DNA of 64,000 nucleotides from Rhypophila decipiens (taxonomy: Eukaryota; Ascomycota; Sordariomycetes; Sordariales; Naviculisporaceae). The stretch is taken from assembly GCA_033297075.1 (NCBI GenBank), contig MU858129.1:1-64000 (forward strand), given 5' to 3'. Position 1 is the stretch's first letter. The number at the start of each line of letters is the position of its first letter. The notes under the pieces were generated by a model. The model did no database searches. It was not told the origin of the DNA and saw only the letters and a list, made by a program, of their open reading frames with translations. The position numbers and the translations under genes were made by a program. Positions 1 through 10,510 of this stretch are shown here, piece after piece.

Positions 1-399
1 CGGGATCAGGTCACATCCGTATGTATAGGAACAACCGAAAAGAACACATCATTTTCCAACTCACGGGCTCGAACCGTGGCCGTTTGACTTGAAATCAAGG
101 GTTATATACATATCGTGACACATCTTACCGATTTGACGGTGCTTGGTTCAGTAATATATATATAGATGGGATGGATAGCAAACTCCCCACATGATAATCA
201 CGCCCAAACCCTTCATCTGAGCCAATATAACTAACGAGGTAGATAGATAGGTAGGGCATGAGGAATATATACCAAATACCATATTACAGATTCCCATCAT
301 GGGCAATTCAGTTATTGTCTATATTAACGACTTTGATCTAATTATCAGCAACTCCTGCACCATCAATACCACCAATACACTCCAAACCTATTTTCATGA
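1..399. other. Left-edge non-coding sequence with a tRNA-like T-arm
   Basis: No coding region is supported here. On the minus strand at about 59-78 there is a T-arm-like hairpin: a perfect 5-bp stem (CACGG/CCGTG) around the loop TTCGAGC, giving a B-box-like GGTTCGAGCCC, with a TTTT run about 25 nt downstream at 37-40. A matching acceptor stem and D-arm could not be assembled, so this is not called a tRNA. An AT-rich stretch with short GATA-type repeats lies near 150-275. Confidence 0.3.
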
Positions 400-1412
400 G
401 CTTGCTCAAATGGGCGGCCACCGGAGCAAGCGGCAATCGGTCCTCACCCTTGTGTCCATGTCGACGAACCGGAACCCCCGGCCATTCCCCGCCATTATAT
501 TCTTAGCAGGGAGACACCCGAGGAACTCGAAATTCTCGAATGTATCAAGAATATAATGATTCGAGATGGCCTCTGGAATAAGGAATAATGCATGACGGAG
601 ACGGTCCGCAACCGATCTGGCGACTAAAATCGGCCTTAGCACAACACGAATACTCATGAACCACGAGGCGGAGGACCAAGTTCTCGAGGGCTACTACCTC
701 AATGTGTTGCCTAGGGTCGACGTCACCGCACACGGTCTCGACGAAGCCGGTGGTGGCAGGGTGTCCGGGCGGCGACGGTCTGCACCGCGGGGCACAAGGC
801 TGAGTTTAGGTGGTTTGAGCTGGCGACTGCTGAGCGGAATCGCCTCTTGGCCGAGATGGAGGCTGTGGAGAGGGAAAATGGCGGCGATATGCCTAATGCA
901 GCTGGCTCATTGCTGAGGTTGGCTGATACAAATATGTCTGACGATGGGACGGCTGCTTCTTTCAGATCCTGGGAAATCCAGGATGCCAACTACTATGAAA
1001 CCAGACAGTCTACAGTGGTTGTGAACGTGTAGAAGCGAGCGGGCACCTTGATAGCCAGCGAGAGTCTCGCTCGCTCCGCTGCCTCCGTTGCCTCCGCTGC
1101 CCGCGAATGATATTCCTCGCCAGCCTCTGCCTCTGCGCCTCCACCGTACACGCCCACTCCTGGCCAGCGCCGACCTCGCTTCAGTGACGAAGAAGACCAG
1201 GACGGCGAGGGCGAAGAAGACACGGTGAGTCAATCAATAGATTAAGTCATCTTACTCGACATCCCGAGAAGCTGATACTAGCTTGCTAGATAGTCTTGGC
1301 CGCAATCCATGCCACCATCCGATCTTTACCAGCCTCCTCTCCTTATCTGAACGAAAAGGAGATAAAAATACTGGTAATCAGACGGAAACAGCATAAACAT
1401 GAGAAGAATTAA
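400..1412 (+). pseudogene. Broken or poorly resolved protein-coding gene (unknown family)
   Basis: Protein-like sequence runs along the plus strand in pieces that do not join in one frame. One piece (about 400-588) contains ETPEELEILECIKN and ends at TAA. A second, in another frame (about 608-757), contains EDQVLEGYYLNVLPRV. A third returns to the first frame (about 760-1224) and contains FRWFELATAERNRLLAEME, then a Pro/Ala-rich part and an acidic DEEDQDGEGEED run, but is broken by TAG at 1030 and TGA at 1108. A good donor (GTGAGT at 1225) and an acceptor ending at 1289 would extend it to a stop at 1410-1412. Either it is a decayed gene or there are introns or errors I cannot resolve. I do not recognise the family. 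The TAG could arise from CAG by one C-to-T change, as in repeat-induced point mutation, but one site is not evidence of that process. Confidence 0.4.
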
Positions 1413-2663
1413 CGCAGGACATAAATGATGCGTAGATAATGACCGGACTGAGGGCGGGTTATCTTTATTATACTTTTAGCTGGTCTAGCTAGGGAAATCT
1501 TGGATAGAAACGCAGTTATTTATCTGAAAATACGCCTTACATAGTTCCCTCCAACGCGTATAAGAGAACAAATAATCAGATATATAGAGATTAGGGCAAG
1601 GCATATACACAGATCAAATAACGCATATACGGCAAAGAAGAAAAGGCATTTTATACACATTATATATACGCTGTGGAGACCTCATATACGCATAGAGATG
1701 AACATTACAGCACATGGTCATGCCGAAGGTCGACCGTCGGATGCCCCAGCACGCCATGTCCGATATCCTTCACTACGGTACCTGCTCTTCCCATGGTCTG
1801 AGACCAGATCAAAGCATTTGACATGCACTGATGTACATGCGTAAGGTGTGTCATGATAATGGAAAAGACAAATGGCAGATTTATTAACCTAAACAGCTGA
1901 CAACCTTCTATGTCCCGGTGTTCTTGTGGCTACCCTAGACAGATCCATCGAGTGCCTGGTTTCTGTTTATGTCTGCCATTCCTAAAAACGAAGAAGGATA
2001 GAATCTGTGCATAACCTCCCGCTTCTCTTCATTACACAAACCTAAAAAGAAGAAAGATATAACTCGAATCAAGGAGCAACCGATCATTAAGATTGCTCCA
2101 CAAGTGAGTAAATGAACCAATGCCCAACCCTGAACGCCCAGCAGATGAATGATGCTTGATCTAAAGGCCTGTAAAGAAACCAAAAGAACCAACACAGCAT
2201 ATGAAATGTCATGCAAGTATAAAATACGCCGAGACCCCGTTCACGATGTGGACATGAACTAGCGGCCATGATGATGATAATAACCTCCCAAACGACAGTC
2301 TGACAAAAGAAACTAGGAAAGAGATACAAGTTAAATGAATATAGACAGAGAAAGTTAGCAAAACTGGGGGTAATCTGAGTGTCCCGGATCGTGCTTGCTG
2401 GCGGATCTGTTGCGGCGAAGTGAGCCGCCAGCATGTAGAATAATTAAAGGCTTCCCCTCGTGTACTTTGAGCCAAGACTGACGCAGAATTGCATGCAATA
2501 ATGACCTGAAGGCGGGCCGGAATCGATGTTCGACAAGTTCAAGTCGAGTTCGATGGTGCAGTGTATATTGCTGGGCGACTGCAAGATGTGTGACAAAGGA
2601 GACCGCTCCGTTGGGAGTGTGACTGCGCCGCGTACGGGATTGCAACCTCATCACGAGCGGCGC
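1413..2663. other. AT-rich intergenic region
   Basis: The stretch 1413-1720 is AT-rich with many ATATA-type runs. The rest has scattered short open frames on the minus strand without recognisable domains. It contains the downstream region of the minus-strand gene at 2664-3155. No RNA gene or mobile element is supported. Confidence 0.5.
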
Positions 2664-3155
2664 CTAATTTTGGTTCTCGCTGCGCCAGATTCCTGCACCT
2701 AGAGGTTTGCTCACTCCGAAGCCGACTCCTACCGCGATGCCGATGATAAGAAAGCCGATGAGAAGCTTGACGATTATTCTGTTCCGTTTGCTGAGGTGTG
2801 CGAGGCAGTTGCAATTGTGTCGGCTCATCTTCGCGGCCTTGGCTTTCCGTCGCCAGTGCTCCTGACCTGGCCATACGTGACAGTCCGTGCCGCCCTTTGT
2901 GCATTCTGTGGACTTGCGCATGCAATGCTCGCTCGACGTGATGATGGCCTCGATATCTGTGTCGAAGGGGTTCCGCGAGCCGGCGCTGGCTGGTGTAGAG
3001 ACGTTGGAAGCTCTTGAGAAACTGGCATCGCTCTTCTCCGCTGCTGGCGTGAGTCCTGACGAGAATGGATTGGATGGCTTCTTGGCCAATTCGGGAGAGC
3101 TCGTCTCGAGGTTTAGGCCGGGCCTGTTTGTCTTTTCTGCGTCGGTGGGTGCCAT
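2664..3155 (-). CDS. Small single-pass membrane protein, unknown function (163 aa)
   Basis: An intronless 163-residue protein starting MAPTDAEKTNRPG. Residues 1-70 are Ser/Pro/Thr-rich and look disordered, including a NPFDTDIEA segment. Residues 75-120 are basic with spaced cysteines (C78, C85, C92, C115, C117). One strongly hydrophobic, Gly/Ile/Val-rich transmembrane helix lies at about 128-149, followed by a short tail (KPLGAGIWRSENQN). No N-terminal signal peptide is visible, so a tail-anchored or signal-anchor protein with a long cytosolic N-terminus is the simplest reading. This is inference from hydropathy. I do not recognise a named family. The codon pattern and the clean single frame support a real gene. 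Confidence 0.75.
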   Translation of the reverse strand: MAPTDAEKTNRPGLNLETSSPELAKKPSNPFSSGLTPAAEKSDASFSRASNVSTPASAGSRNPFDTDIEAIITSSEHCMRKSTECTKGGTDCHVWPGQEHWRRKAKAAKMSRHNCNCLAHLSKRNRIIVKLLIGFLIIGIAVGVGFGVSKPLGAGIWRSENQN

Positions 3156-6100
3156 CGTTACGAGTCAGGCAAAGATGCGGAACGGCAGTTTGGTGTGGTG
3201 TTTGAATGAGTAAAGATGTCGTCGGGGAGCGCTTTGGCGAACCAGATGGTGGGTGTTTGAAAGCTGGAGAGGGTGGGGAGTTTTATGATGCCAGGACGGT
3301 TCCAAAAGAGGACCTGTGGAAACCGAGAACGGGTCAGTCGTACCATTCAAGAAAGGTCAAGGAAGCACGACGCACGACGTTTGACACATGCGGTAGAGAA
3401 GTTGGGCCAGTGGAAGGAGACGAGAGGAATGACATGTCCTTGTGGCAGGTTCCAATTGCCATGCACACGCAAGACAGCAGAGGCTGTAACTCACCTCAAG
3501 GCGAACGAAAGGCGAGATCGAAGTTCCCTAAAGTGATCCTTCCCAGCAGGAGATGGGCGAGTTCAGTCCGGGCTTGCTCGTTGGCGCAACCTCGACCACT
3601 GCACAATTGGCGTGTGAAATGGAAAGAAAAAGAGCTTTGGAAGGAGTGACAAGATAAACTCTTGGTCACCTGCCTGATTCCCTTCTGAATCAGTGATCCG
3701 ACACACGGCAAAAAACGTCGTGAGTCGAGGGAATTGGCGGTGCCAGCAGGATAAAAGAGTCGTCTCTGAAGAGAAGAACTGAGAGCAGAGAGCAGGGCAG
3801 GGCAGGTGGTAAAAGACAGGGCAGGTACGAAGGACCAATGTAATTGCAGGCACGAAGTGGGAAATGGGAAATGAGACGAGGAGTACGTACCTTGTGGATA
3901 CTCTCCTTGCTCCCAGGACCAATCTGGAAAAGGTCGCCCTAGCCTGTCGGCTTGCATCTTGACAAGGTCCAGGGTCGTCGAGCTTCATCCCCACTATAGC
4001 TGTGGGTCGCCTTGGCCGCTGTTACCTTTTTCGGCTATCTATGCGCCCGATGATTGGACGAAATTTCAGTATTAGTGCCAAGCTCAACCGAGCTCCATTA
4101 GTGGTCCTGGCTTCCCCTAATGCTAATGCAGGCCCGGGCCACGATGCGGAACAGCGACCTGCCTTGGTTGTGCAGTGACAGTGGGAAAGATTGGGCACAG
4201 GAGTGTGGATGCAACATCGAGGGTCATGCTAGAACTTAGCCCTCATCACGAAGCCAACTCACGAGGCCTCAAACATGACCGAAAAGTCTCAGACAATTAA
4301 GACCAGTTTGTCATTCACAAACTGAACGGGGCCGCGTCGATCGACGGTAAGTTCGTGTTTGCCATGTTTTTCGGGAAGGAGGGAAAGCGTCAAGCAGAAG
4401 AACGAAAGAAAAGTGGATGGCTGGATTGGATCAAGACATCCGTGTCTTGTGCTGTCCGTCCTGCTGTGGACGGCCAGGCGAACAGGCGCCACAGACACCT
4501 CAAAGCACACCACCATCCGCAGCAACACAGCGCAATGTTTACGCACTGCACATGCAAGCTCTCTGCGGACGAGTATAGTTTGTGCCAGCAATGGGGTGAG
4601 CACGGGTCGATTTCAGATGTCTTTCTTTGGTCAGTCTGGCCGATTTACACAAGTCGCTGTGATATTCTTTTCAACACCGACGGCATAATGGCGAATTGGA
4701 GGCAATCGTGATTTAATCCCACCCGTCGAAATGTCCACCACGATAACAAGGGCCAGCCATGATTCAGAGCCTCAACTGGATTGACAGCCCGTCAAGCAGG
4801 CCAAGAGAAGACAAGCCAACACAAGCTTCCTGCTTCGGCTTAGAAAAAGGAGGGCAGGAGTCAGGGTATCACCACTTTCCATTTCCCAGTTTTCTTCCCC
4901 CAGCCACACCCGCTCAGACGGGAGATGCAGAATAGGTGTGCGCCATACAACAGCCGCGAATTCATCCGCAAAAAAAGATTGCTGTGAGCCGGGAACATTG
5001 CATTATCAGGTTCTGCATTCAAGGACGGCGGATGTGAAAAGGGTAGGTAAGAACGTCTGCAGGTCCAAAGATAGTGGCAGCATCAGCTACGTCGCCGACC
5101 TTGTGGTGCCCAATCCCGTCCTGAAATTTACACACGCGCAGCCAAACCTGATTCCAGACCACACCGCGCATATCCAACTTATTGGGAAGGCGAGACTACC
5201 AAGGAAAATATTTGCCGCTGCAAAATGCAAGTAACCCCCCCTCTTCCATACATACGGAGTCTACATATGAAGCCAGGCAGTCAAGACTACTTTGGCCCTT
5301 GGCGCTGTTTTTTATTAGTGTCACTTCCCCCCCTTTGGTTCATGCCGCCTGGACTGAATTCGATCTTGGTAGCAAAACCGACCAAAACTCTGATTACTCT
5401 GAGCACGTGCGCGGGGAGAGGGTAAAATCCCAAGCCATGCTCGGTGCTGCGCTTGCTTGCATCTGAATCTTGTCGGTGTCTTGCTAAATGATCATCTGCT
5501 TGTCTTTCTCAGACAACGTAAACAGTTTCCTATTTGCGAACATGACGATGGTGCATGGCGATAAGTCGGCGGCTTGCCGGCCCTTTCGAAAGAAAACGCG
5601 CAAGGAATAGATGAATTTGGGCGTTACCGGCCACAAAAACGCAAAAGAGGGAGGTGGTGTTCTTGAAAGGGGGGGAAGCACGAGGGTTCATGAGGGCCGG
5701 CAAGCCGCACCCGATCGCCGGTCTGTTAGGCGCGCAGGCATGGCAGCTGATGAGATCGATAACCGAGCCGTTGCCGCCAGTCACCAGCTGGGCACGTTAC
5801 AATAAACAAGAACAGTCCAGGTTTCAAAGTCGAACAGCACAATGGCATGGATGAGCGATGAATGCTGGTTCTTCGAGACATTGACCATGTACCGTTGCCT
5901 ATGCATCGTACGTATGTATAATGGTAATATTGAGAGCGCCGACAGTAGGGTACGGATCGATCTGTGATATCCGTATACCGTCCCGTAGTTCGGATGCCAT
6001 GCACTCGGGACCTCCCGATTGGAATGTTTCCATTCTGTCGGCTCCTCCATCCAGGTATCCCATGTCTATTCCACATGGCTGAGAGTCATTCTTCCAAGTT

Positions 6101-7147
6101 TCAGAGCCTTTTCTTTCATTCCTTGGAGATTGGAATGGAGTCGTTTTCCTTGCGCCATGTCTAACAAGCATTATGCGAGATGTGATGGAGTCTGGAGAAG
6201 TTCTTTCTGAGCTAGCAGAGACTGCTCCATATCGCGCAAATCCAGAACGAATCATGTACGGAAATATCCGTACTCCATAGTACTGGTAGGCTTTCATTCA
6301 AAAATACGGGATATCACCTCAAATCATCACGGGTCTTTGGGTTTGCACGTCAATACCTGGTATTCATCGTTAATACACGCATCTTCGGATACAGTTCGGA
6401 GCATTTAACAAGCCCTGTATCCCTGCCTCGAGAAGTCCTCTGGCAAAGGCAAGCTTTTCCTTTGTCCTCTGAAATACCGGTATCCACGATCGACCTGGAG
6501 CCAGAAGCTGAAGCACATTCTCATCCACAATCTATCCACACACAGCCACACTACCATGTGGACACTAGGCACTCACACTGCGGGGTCTCCAGATCTGCTT
6601 CTGAAGATGGAGGGGTAGTTTCCATCCAGCTGGGTGGACTCGGCGATGCTTGGCTCGAGGCCCGCCGGTATTTCCTAATTTAGAATAGAGGGTGAGTGGG
6701 TGGGTGTGATTAAACGGTTCATCTACTATCTTATCGCAGCTGCTGATTGAACGTTACTTTTCCAGCAACACACGGGGTTCAGATACTGGGGTGTGAAAAT
6801 GCCATGACAAGTCACAAGCTTTCCTAAGAACGCTGATCACCTACTATCTGGGACCAAGGGTGCATGGTAGGTATATGGGGAGCAAGACCGGATGGTGAGC
6901 GTATGGGCATCCGTGACAATCGTCGTCCGTTTGGGATCTTCACATGCGTGGGAAGGAGGTACTCGAGGTTGGGGAACCTCGACAACTCATTTTCCTTTCC
7001 TCCCTGTCATAAAATTTTTTTAATTCGGGCGTTCTGAGGACCAAAATACCCATTGGAGAGATTGGATGGCCGTATTTTGATGCATCTTTCAACGCCGTTC
7101 GTAAATTGAAATGAGGAGTTGTGCTTGTGGAATCTGGATGAGATGCA
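3156..7147. other. 4-kb gene-poor intergenic region
   Basis: No open frame here has a recognisable domain. Several overlapping frames on both strands (for example around 3500-3950 and 4290-4710) look like chance frames in moderately GC-rich sequence. It includes the promoter of the minus-strand gene ending at 3155. A T-run sits near 7015-7021. Long leaders, non-coding RNAs or decayed repeats cannot be excluded by eye. Confidence 0.45.
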
Positions 7148-7441
7148 ATGATCACCTCTGACTTAGGTAAGCAGATGCCCAGACCTCTCTGGGTTAGGGT
7201 TGGGTTCCTTGGTTGTTACGTACGTAGCGAAATTTTGGTGAGCCAGCTGCGATTGCCCCGCGACGAATGTCAACAAAGCATTCCACCTCCAATCAAGAAG
7301 GAAGCCGCAAACTCGACAGTCCACGATTGCTTCTAAATCCGCGAGTTAATCACATCCGCGAAAGAATAACCAGCCACGCATGTTGAGACTTGTGACGTAG
7401 CTACGACAATTATCGACCGCGACTCTGCAGCCATACGAAAA

Positions 7442-7883
7442 ATGGTATCTCCCACCTCAATGTTCCGTGGCCATCCCAGCCCAAGTCATACTAACCTCCG
7501 AAACCCATATCCAGAACAAAGACGCAAACTACACCTACATCCACATGCACTCCCCACGAGACGTGGATTTCTTCGAGGACTTTTGCAAAGACAAGCTGCC
7601 TAGCGATGACATCTACGTACCGCCGCATCTACAACCTATCAACCCCGAAGATGAAGACGACGTGGTGCCCGATCAGCATGCCGCGTTTGGGATCCAAAAA
7701 GCTACCATGAAGAGTCGTGAAGCGGCCTGGAAAGATCTTGGTCTTGCGGAGCTGATGAGAAAAGGGCCTGGGAATGGAAGTGGGAGTGGTGCGCCCGCCT
7801 CGGGAGCGGCGGGAAAAGCTGGAGGCGGAAGAGGTGGACGGGCTGGGAGGCGGAGGGGCGCGTATAAAGGCATGCCCAGGTGA
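7442..7883 (+). CDS. Small RGG-tailed protein, unknown function
   Basis: The main exon (7515-7883) begins NKDANYTYIHMHSPRDVDFF, continues through an acidic segment (PINPEDEDD) and ends in a Gly/Ala/Arg-rich tail (GGGRGGRAGRRRG) like RGG-type nucleic-acid-binding tails. The favoured model places ATG at 7442-7444 directly before a 70-nt intron (7445-7514, GTATCT...CCAG) with an ACTAAC branch site about 20 nt before the acceptor, giving 123 residues. An alternative uses ATG at 7148, a GTAAGC donor at 7167 and an acceptor ending at 7479; it also keeps phase and would add AQVILTSETHIQ. The 3' part is well supported and the 5' end is open. I do not recognise the family; RNA association is only an inference from the tail. 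Confidence 0.65.
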
Positions 7884-8444
7884 TGTGACGATACCTGTCT
7901 GGTGCAAGGGCAAATGGGATAACGACGGTCTGGGTTGGTTTATTTGCATGGTATTCGGCTGGTCTTGGTTTGAAGCGGTTCGGCGGCTGAGGTTCGATGG
8001 CTCGGTCGGTTGGTTGCATTGTTTACGGCGCTCATGGGCATTGGCGGCGTTATTTGGATTATGAACTAGATATCAACGGCGTGAATACATGGTTCATGGG
8101 TACTATCACTAAGAGTACGAGTCGGCTATTGAGCGACATCGCCATCCGCCGGCGTTGTTTGGCGATACTTTGAAACGGTCTAGCTATAGCATAGACATAA
8201 ATCGAATGCGCTTGTGAGCGCTCGATCGCACCTCATGTCATTGTAACTTATTCCGCCACCTCTATGCCATCGCTTGTCCACATGGAAAATGTATGGAACA
8301 GTCAAAAGCAGAGCCATCCTAATACTGAGCCCCTGAAAACCACCCTAACGCCATGCCAAATGCTATGCCCTTGATCCATACACAGCCAGTCAATGCAAAG
8401 ACCTGAAAATAAACCCGTTTGCAGCCTCTCCTGGCCACATGCCA
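7884..8444. other. 3'-to-3' intergenic region
   Basis: This is the shared downstream region between the plus-strand RGG-tailed gene and minus-strand TRS31, which converge. No additional gene is seen. Confidence 0.55.
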
Positions 8445-9240
8445 TCAACCTTTATTACCAATTAGCGCTTCCCTCTCCAAGACTTCTGGCTGGAACTTGA
8501 CCAAGAAAACAGTCTTGCCCGGCCACATCTCCCCTTCCTCCTTGCCACCGACCGTATGCGCCGTCACCCGCGCAGGAAACGCAGCCCCATCACAGACCCC
8601 CTCGATAATACCTGCGACATACGCCGCGCAATTCAGCTGCGACATTTCTCTTGGCACACTGATGTAGGCATTCACGAGCGGCTCATTGTCGATGATCATG
8701 TACTCGTCGGGTGTCTCTGCGCTAGAGCTCTTCTCGAGGCCGTTGGCCTGCCGCCCAAATAAATGTTGCCAGACGTTGATCTTTATAAAGTGGAGGAGGG
8801 AAATGATGTTGAGCGGGCGGGTCTGGGATCGAGGTGGCTCGCGGATCAATAGGAGGTCGAGGAGCTTGAGGCCTATTGGGTGGCCTTGGAGGTTTAATCT
8901 GCGTTGTCGAAGCTGTTAGCTCTCCCAGCCTAGACAGGGCGCGCAAAAACAAAAAAAAAGAGGAAATGACAAACTTCTTTTCAAGATCTTGGATACCGGT
9001 GACCCTCTTTTGCGCATAACTAACCATCTCAGAGAAGAGGTAGGCAAAGCTCGCTTGGCTCAGCTCCGCCGTCTTGCTCCTATTCAAAGGCCGGTGGTAG
9101 ATCGTCTTGCCGTTAGTCGGGTACCGGAGCCCTGCTTCCCTGCTCGCGCTCGAACTGCCCCCGCTAACAATACTTTGCTGATCTTTTGCTCCTGCATTTT
9201 GCCCGCCTCCTCCGCCTGGTTTTGCTAATAGATGGGACAT
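8445..9240 (-). CDS. TRS31: TRAPP complex subunit Trs31 (TRAPPC5)
   Basis: Two exons, 9240-8975 and 8898-8445, give 239 residues. The 76-nt intron has donor GTTTGT and acceptor GCAG. The protein has a Gly/Ser-rich N-terminus, then the Bet3-family TRAPP fold: SFAYLFSEMVSYAQKRV, the join LEKKLNLQGHPIGLKLLDLL, NIISLLHFIKINVWQHLFG, and near the C-terminus SQLNCAAYVAGIIEG with GFPA-like AAFPARVTAH. These are hallmark Trs31/TRAPPC5 segments. In yeast and animals this subunit is in the core of the TRAPP complexes, which act as nucleotide-exchange factors for Rab1/Ypt1 in ER-Golgi and Golgi traffic. The family assignment comes from sequence; the role is established for homologues. The non-consensus donor is supported by exact restoration of the conserved frame. 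Confidence 0.93.
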
Positions 9241-9964
9241 GGGCCTAATGTTGCTCCAACGATATTTTGGATTCGCTGCGCCCTCGTCGTTGAGTCGTCG
9301 TTACGACCGGGAGTGGTTCGAACTTTGGTGGAGACTTCTTTTATTTGCTAATAAAGAAGTGTGTAAATAATCTGCGGTGTTCGTGGTTGTCGTTTGTTCG
9401 AGGTGGTAAATGTCGAGACTAGCCAGCGCCTTGTGATGGTCAATGCTGGACCAGACGGACAATCAAGTTGCAGCCATGTCGTTGGTCAGTTGTGGTGAAG
9501 CGGTGGCCCCCACTTTTATCTCAAGCAAATCCCTTGTCATCGGCCCGGTGGCTCTAGCTCGGTGTCCAGGGGTAAGCTTCGTCCACGATGTGGGGCCGGG
9601 ATCCAGGTCCGTTTGGTACAACAATGCGGTCTTGACACTCATCCGATATGCGAAAATAAGCGGATCGCATCACTACAGTGACCAGACTAACTCGGTTGAA
9701 ATAGGGGTGTAAATTTTAATACAAACGGGGCTTAATCGACAGGTACCACTGCTCTCATATACACATACCGGTCTTCTTATACATACGCACTGTTCTTGTA
9801 GGATAGATGCCCGAACTGGCTGGAACACGTATACTAGAGGGATGATATTCTCAAGTAAATCTTTTGTGTTTTGCTTTCGCTGCCCACACGGCAATCCTCA
9901 ATTGAAAAATCCACAGACATAGTACCATAGTCCACGAGTCCTCAGAGCAATCCTCATTAAATGA
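9241..9964. other. Intergenic region upstream of TRS31
   Basis: This contains the TRS31 promoter. Near 9694-9715 there is a sequence (TTGAAATAGGGGTGTAAA) resembling the left end of the MITE-like element at 36.70 kb. No gene is supported. Confidence 0.45.
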
Positions 9965-10131
9965 ATATGTATAGAGAGACTATTAAATACATATAGATAG
10001 ACTATTAAATACATATAAAGAGATTATTAAATACATATAGAGGGACTATTAAATACATATAGAGGGATTATATAAATACGTATAGAGGGATTATATAAAT
10101 GCGTATGGAGGGATTATATAAATGCGTATGT
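9965..10131 (+). repeat. AT-rich minisatellite, about 7 copies of a 22-24-bp unit
   Basis: A direct tandem array of the unit TATTAAATACATATAGAGAG and close variants. The first copies read TATTAAATACATATAGATAG and TATTAAATACATATAAAGAG; the last copies change to TATATAAATGCGTATGGAGG. Copies diverge progressively from left to right. On the opposite strand the unit (CCCTCTATATGTATTTA) resembles the central part of the inverted-repeat element at 36.79-36.84 kb. Confidence 0.9.
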
Positions 10132-10510
10132 AATGACCCATTGTCCAAGGTCATGGCCATCGCAATGGCAATGGCAATGGCAATGATGGCGGAAAGTCCC
10201 GGTATGTTGTCTTGCGTAAGTGAGGTTTCAGAGATAATTATTTCCCATAAGAGGGTGTCTGTGCTATTTGACCTGACTAAAGACTGGGACACGACGGAGC
10301 CCAAACACCCCTCTCCCCTTCATACGCTACCAACTTTTGCTATCGGTATAAAATACTGAGATCAACCTTTTAGAAAAGAGAGCGCCTTTCCGGTCACAAA
10401 TCCTCCAGTGCACGCTTTCTTTTTCCAGAGGTAGTCACCGTCGGCTTGCACAATGCGGGAACAATAGAGAGTTGTTGAGAAGCGTGCTGACGATGGGGGC
10501 TCGATTGGAC
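10132..10510. other. Region downstream of CAND1 with a short hexamer repeat
   Basis: It contains a short run of the hexamer GCAATG/ATGGCA, four to five units, at about 10154-10185. The remainder is the 3' flank of minus-strand CAND1. No gene is seen. Confidence 0.5.

Noticed and set aside
1935..2216. Hydrophobic 93-codon minus-strand frame resembling a small membrane protein
   Set aside because: It overlaps other open frames of equal length and has no start context or family match; hydrophobicity comes from AT-rich DNA.
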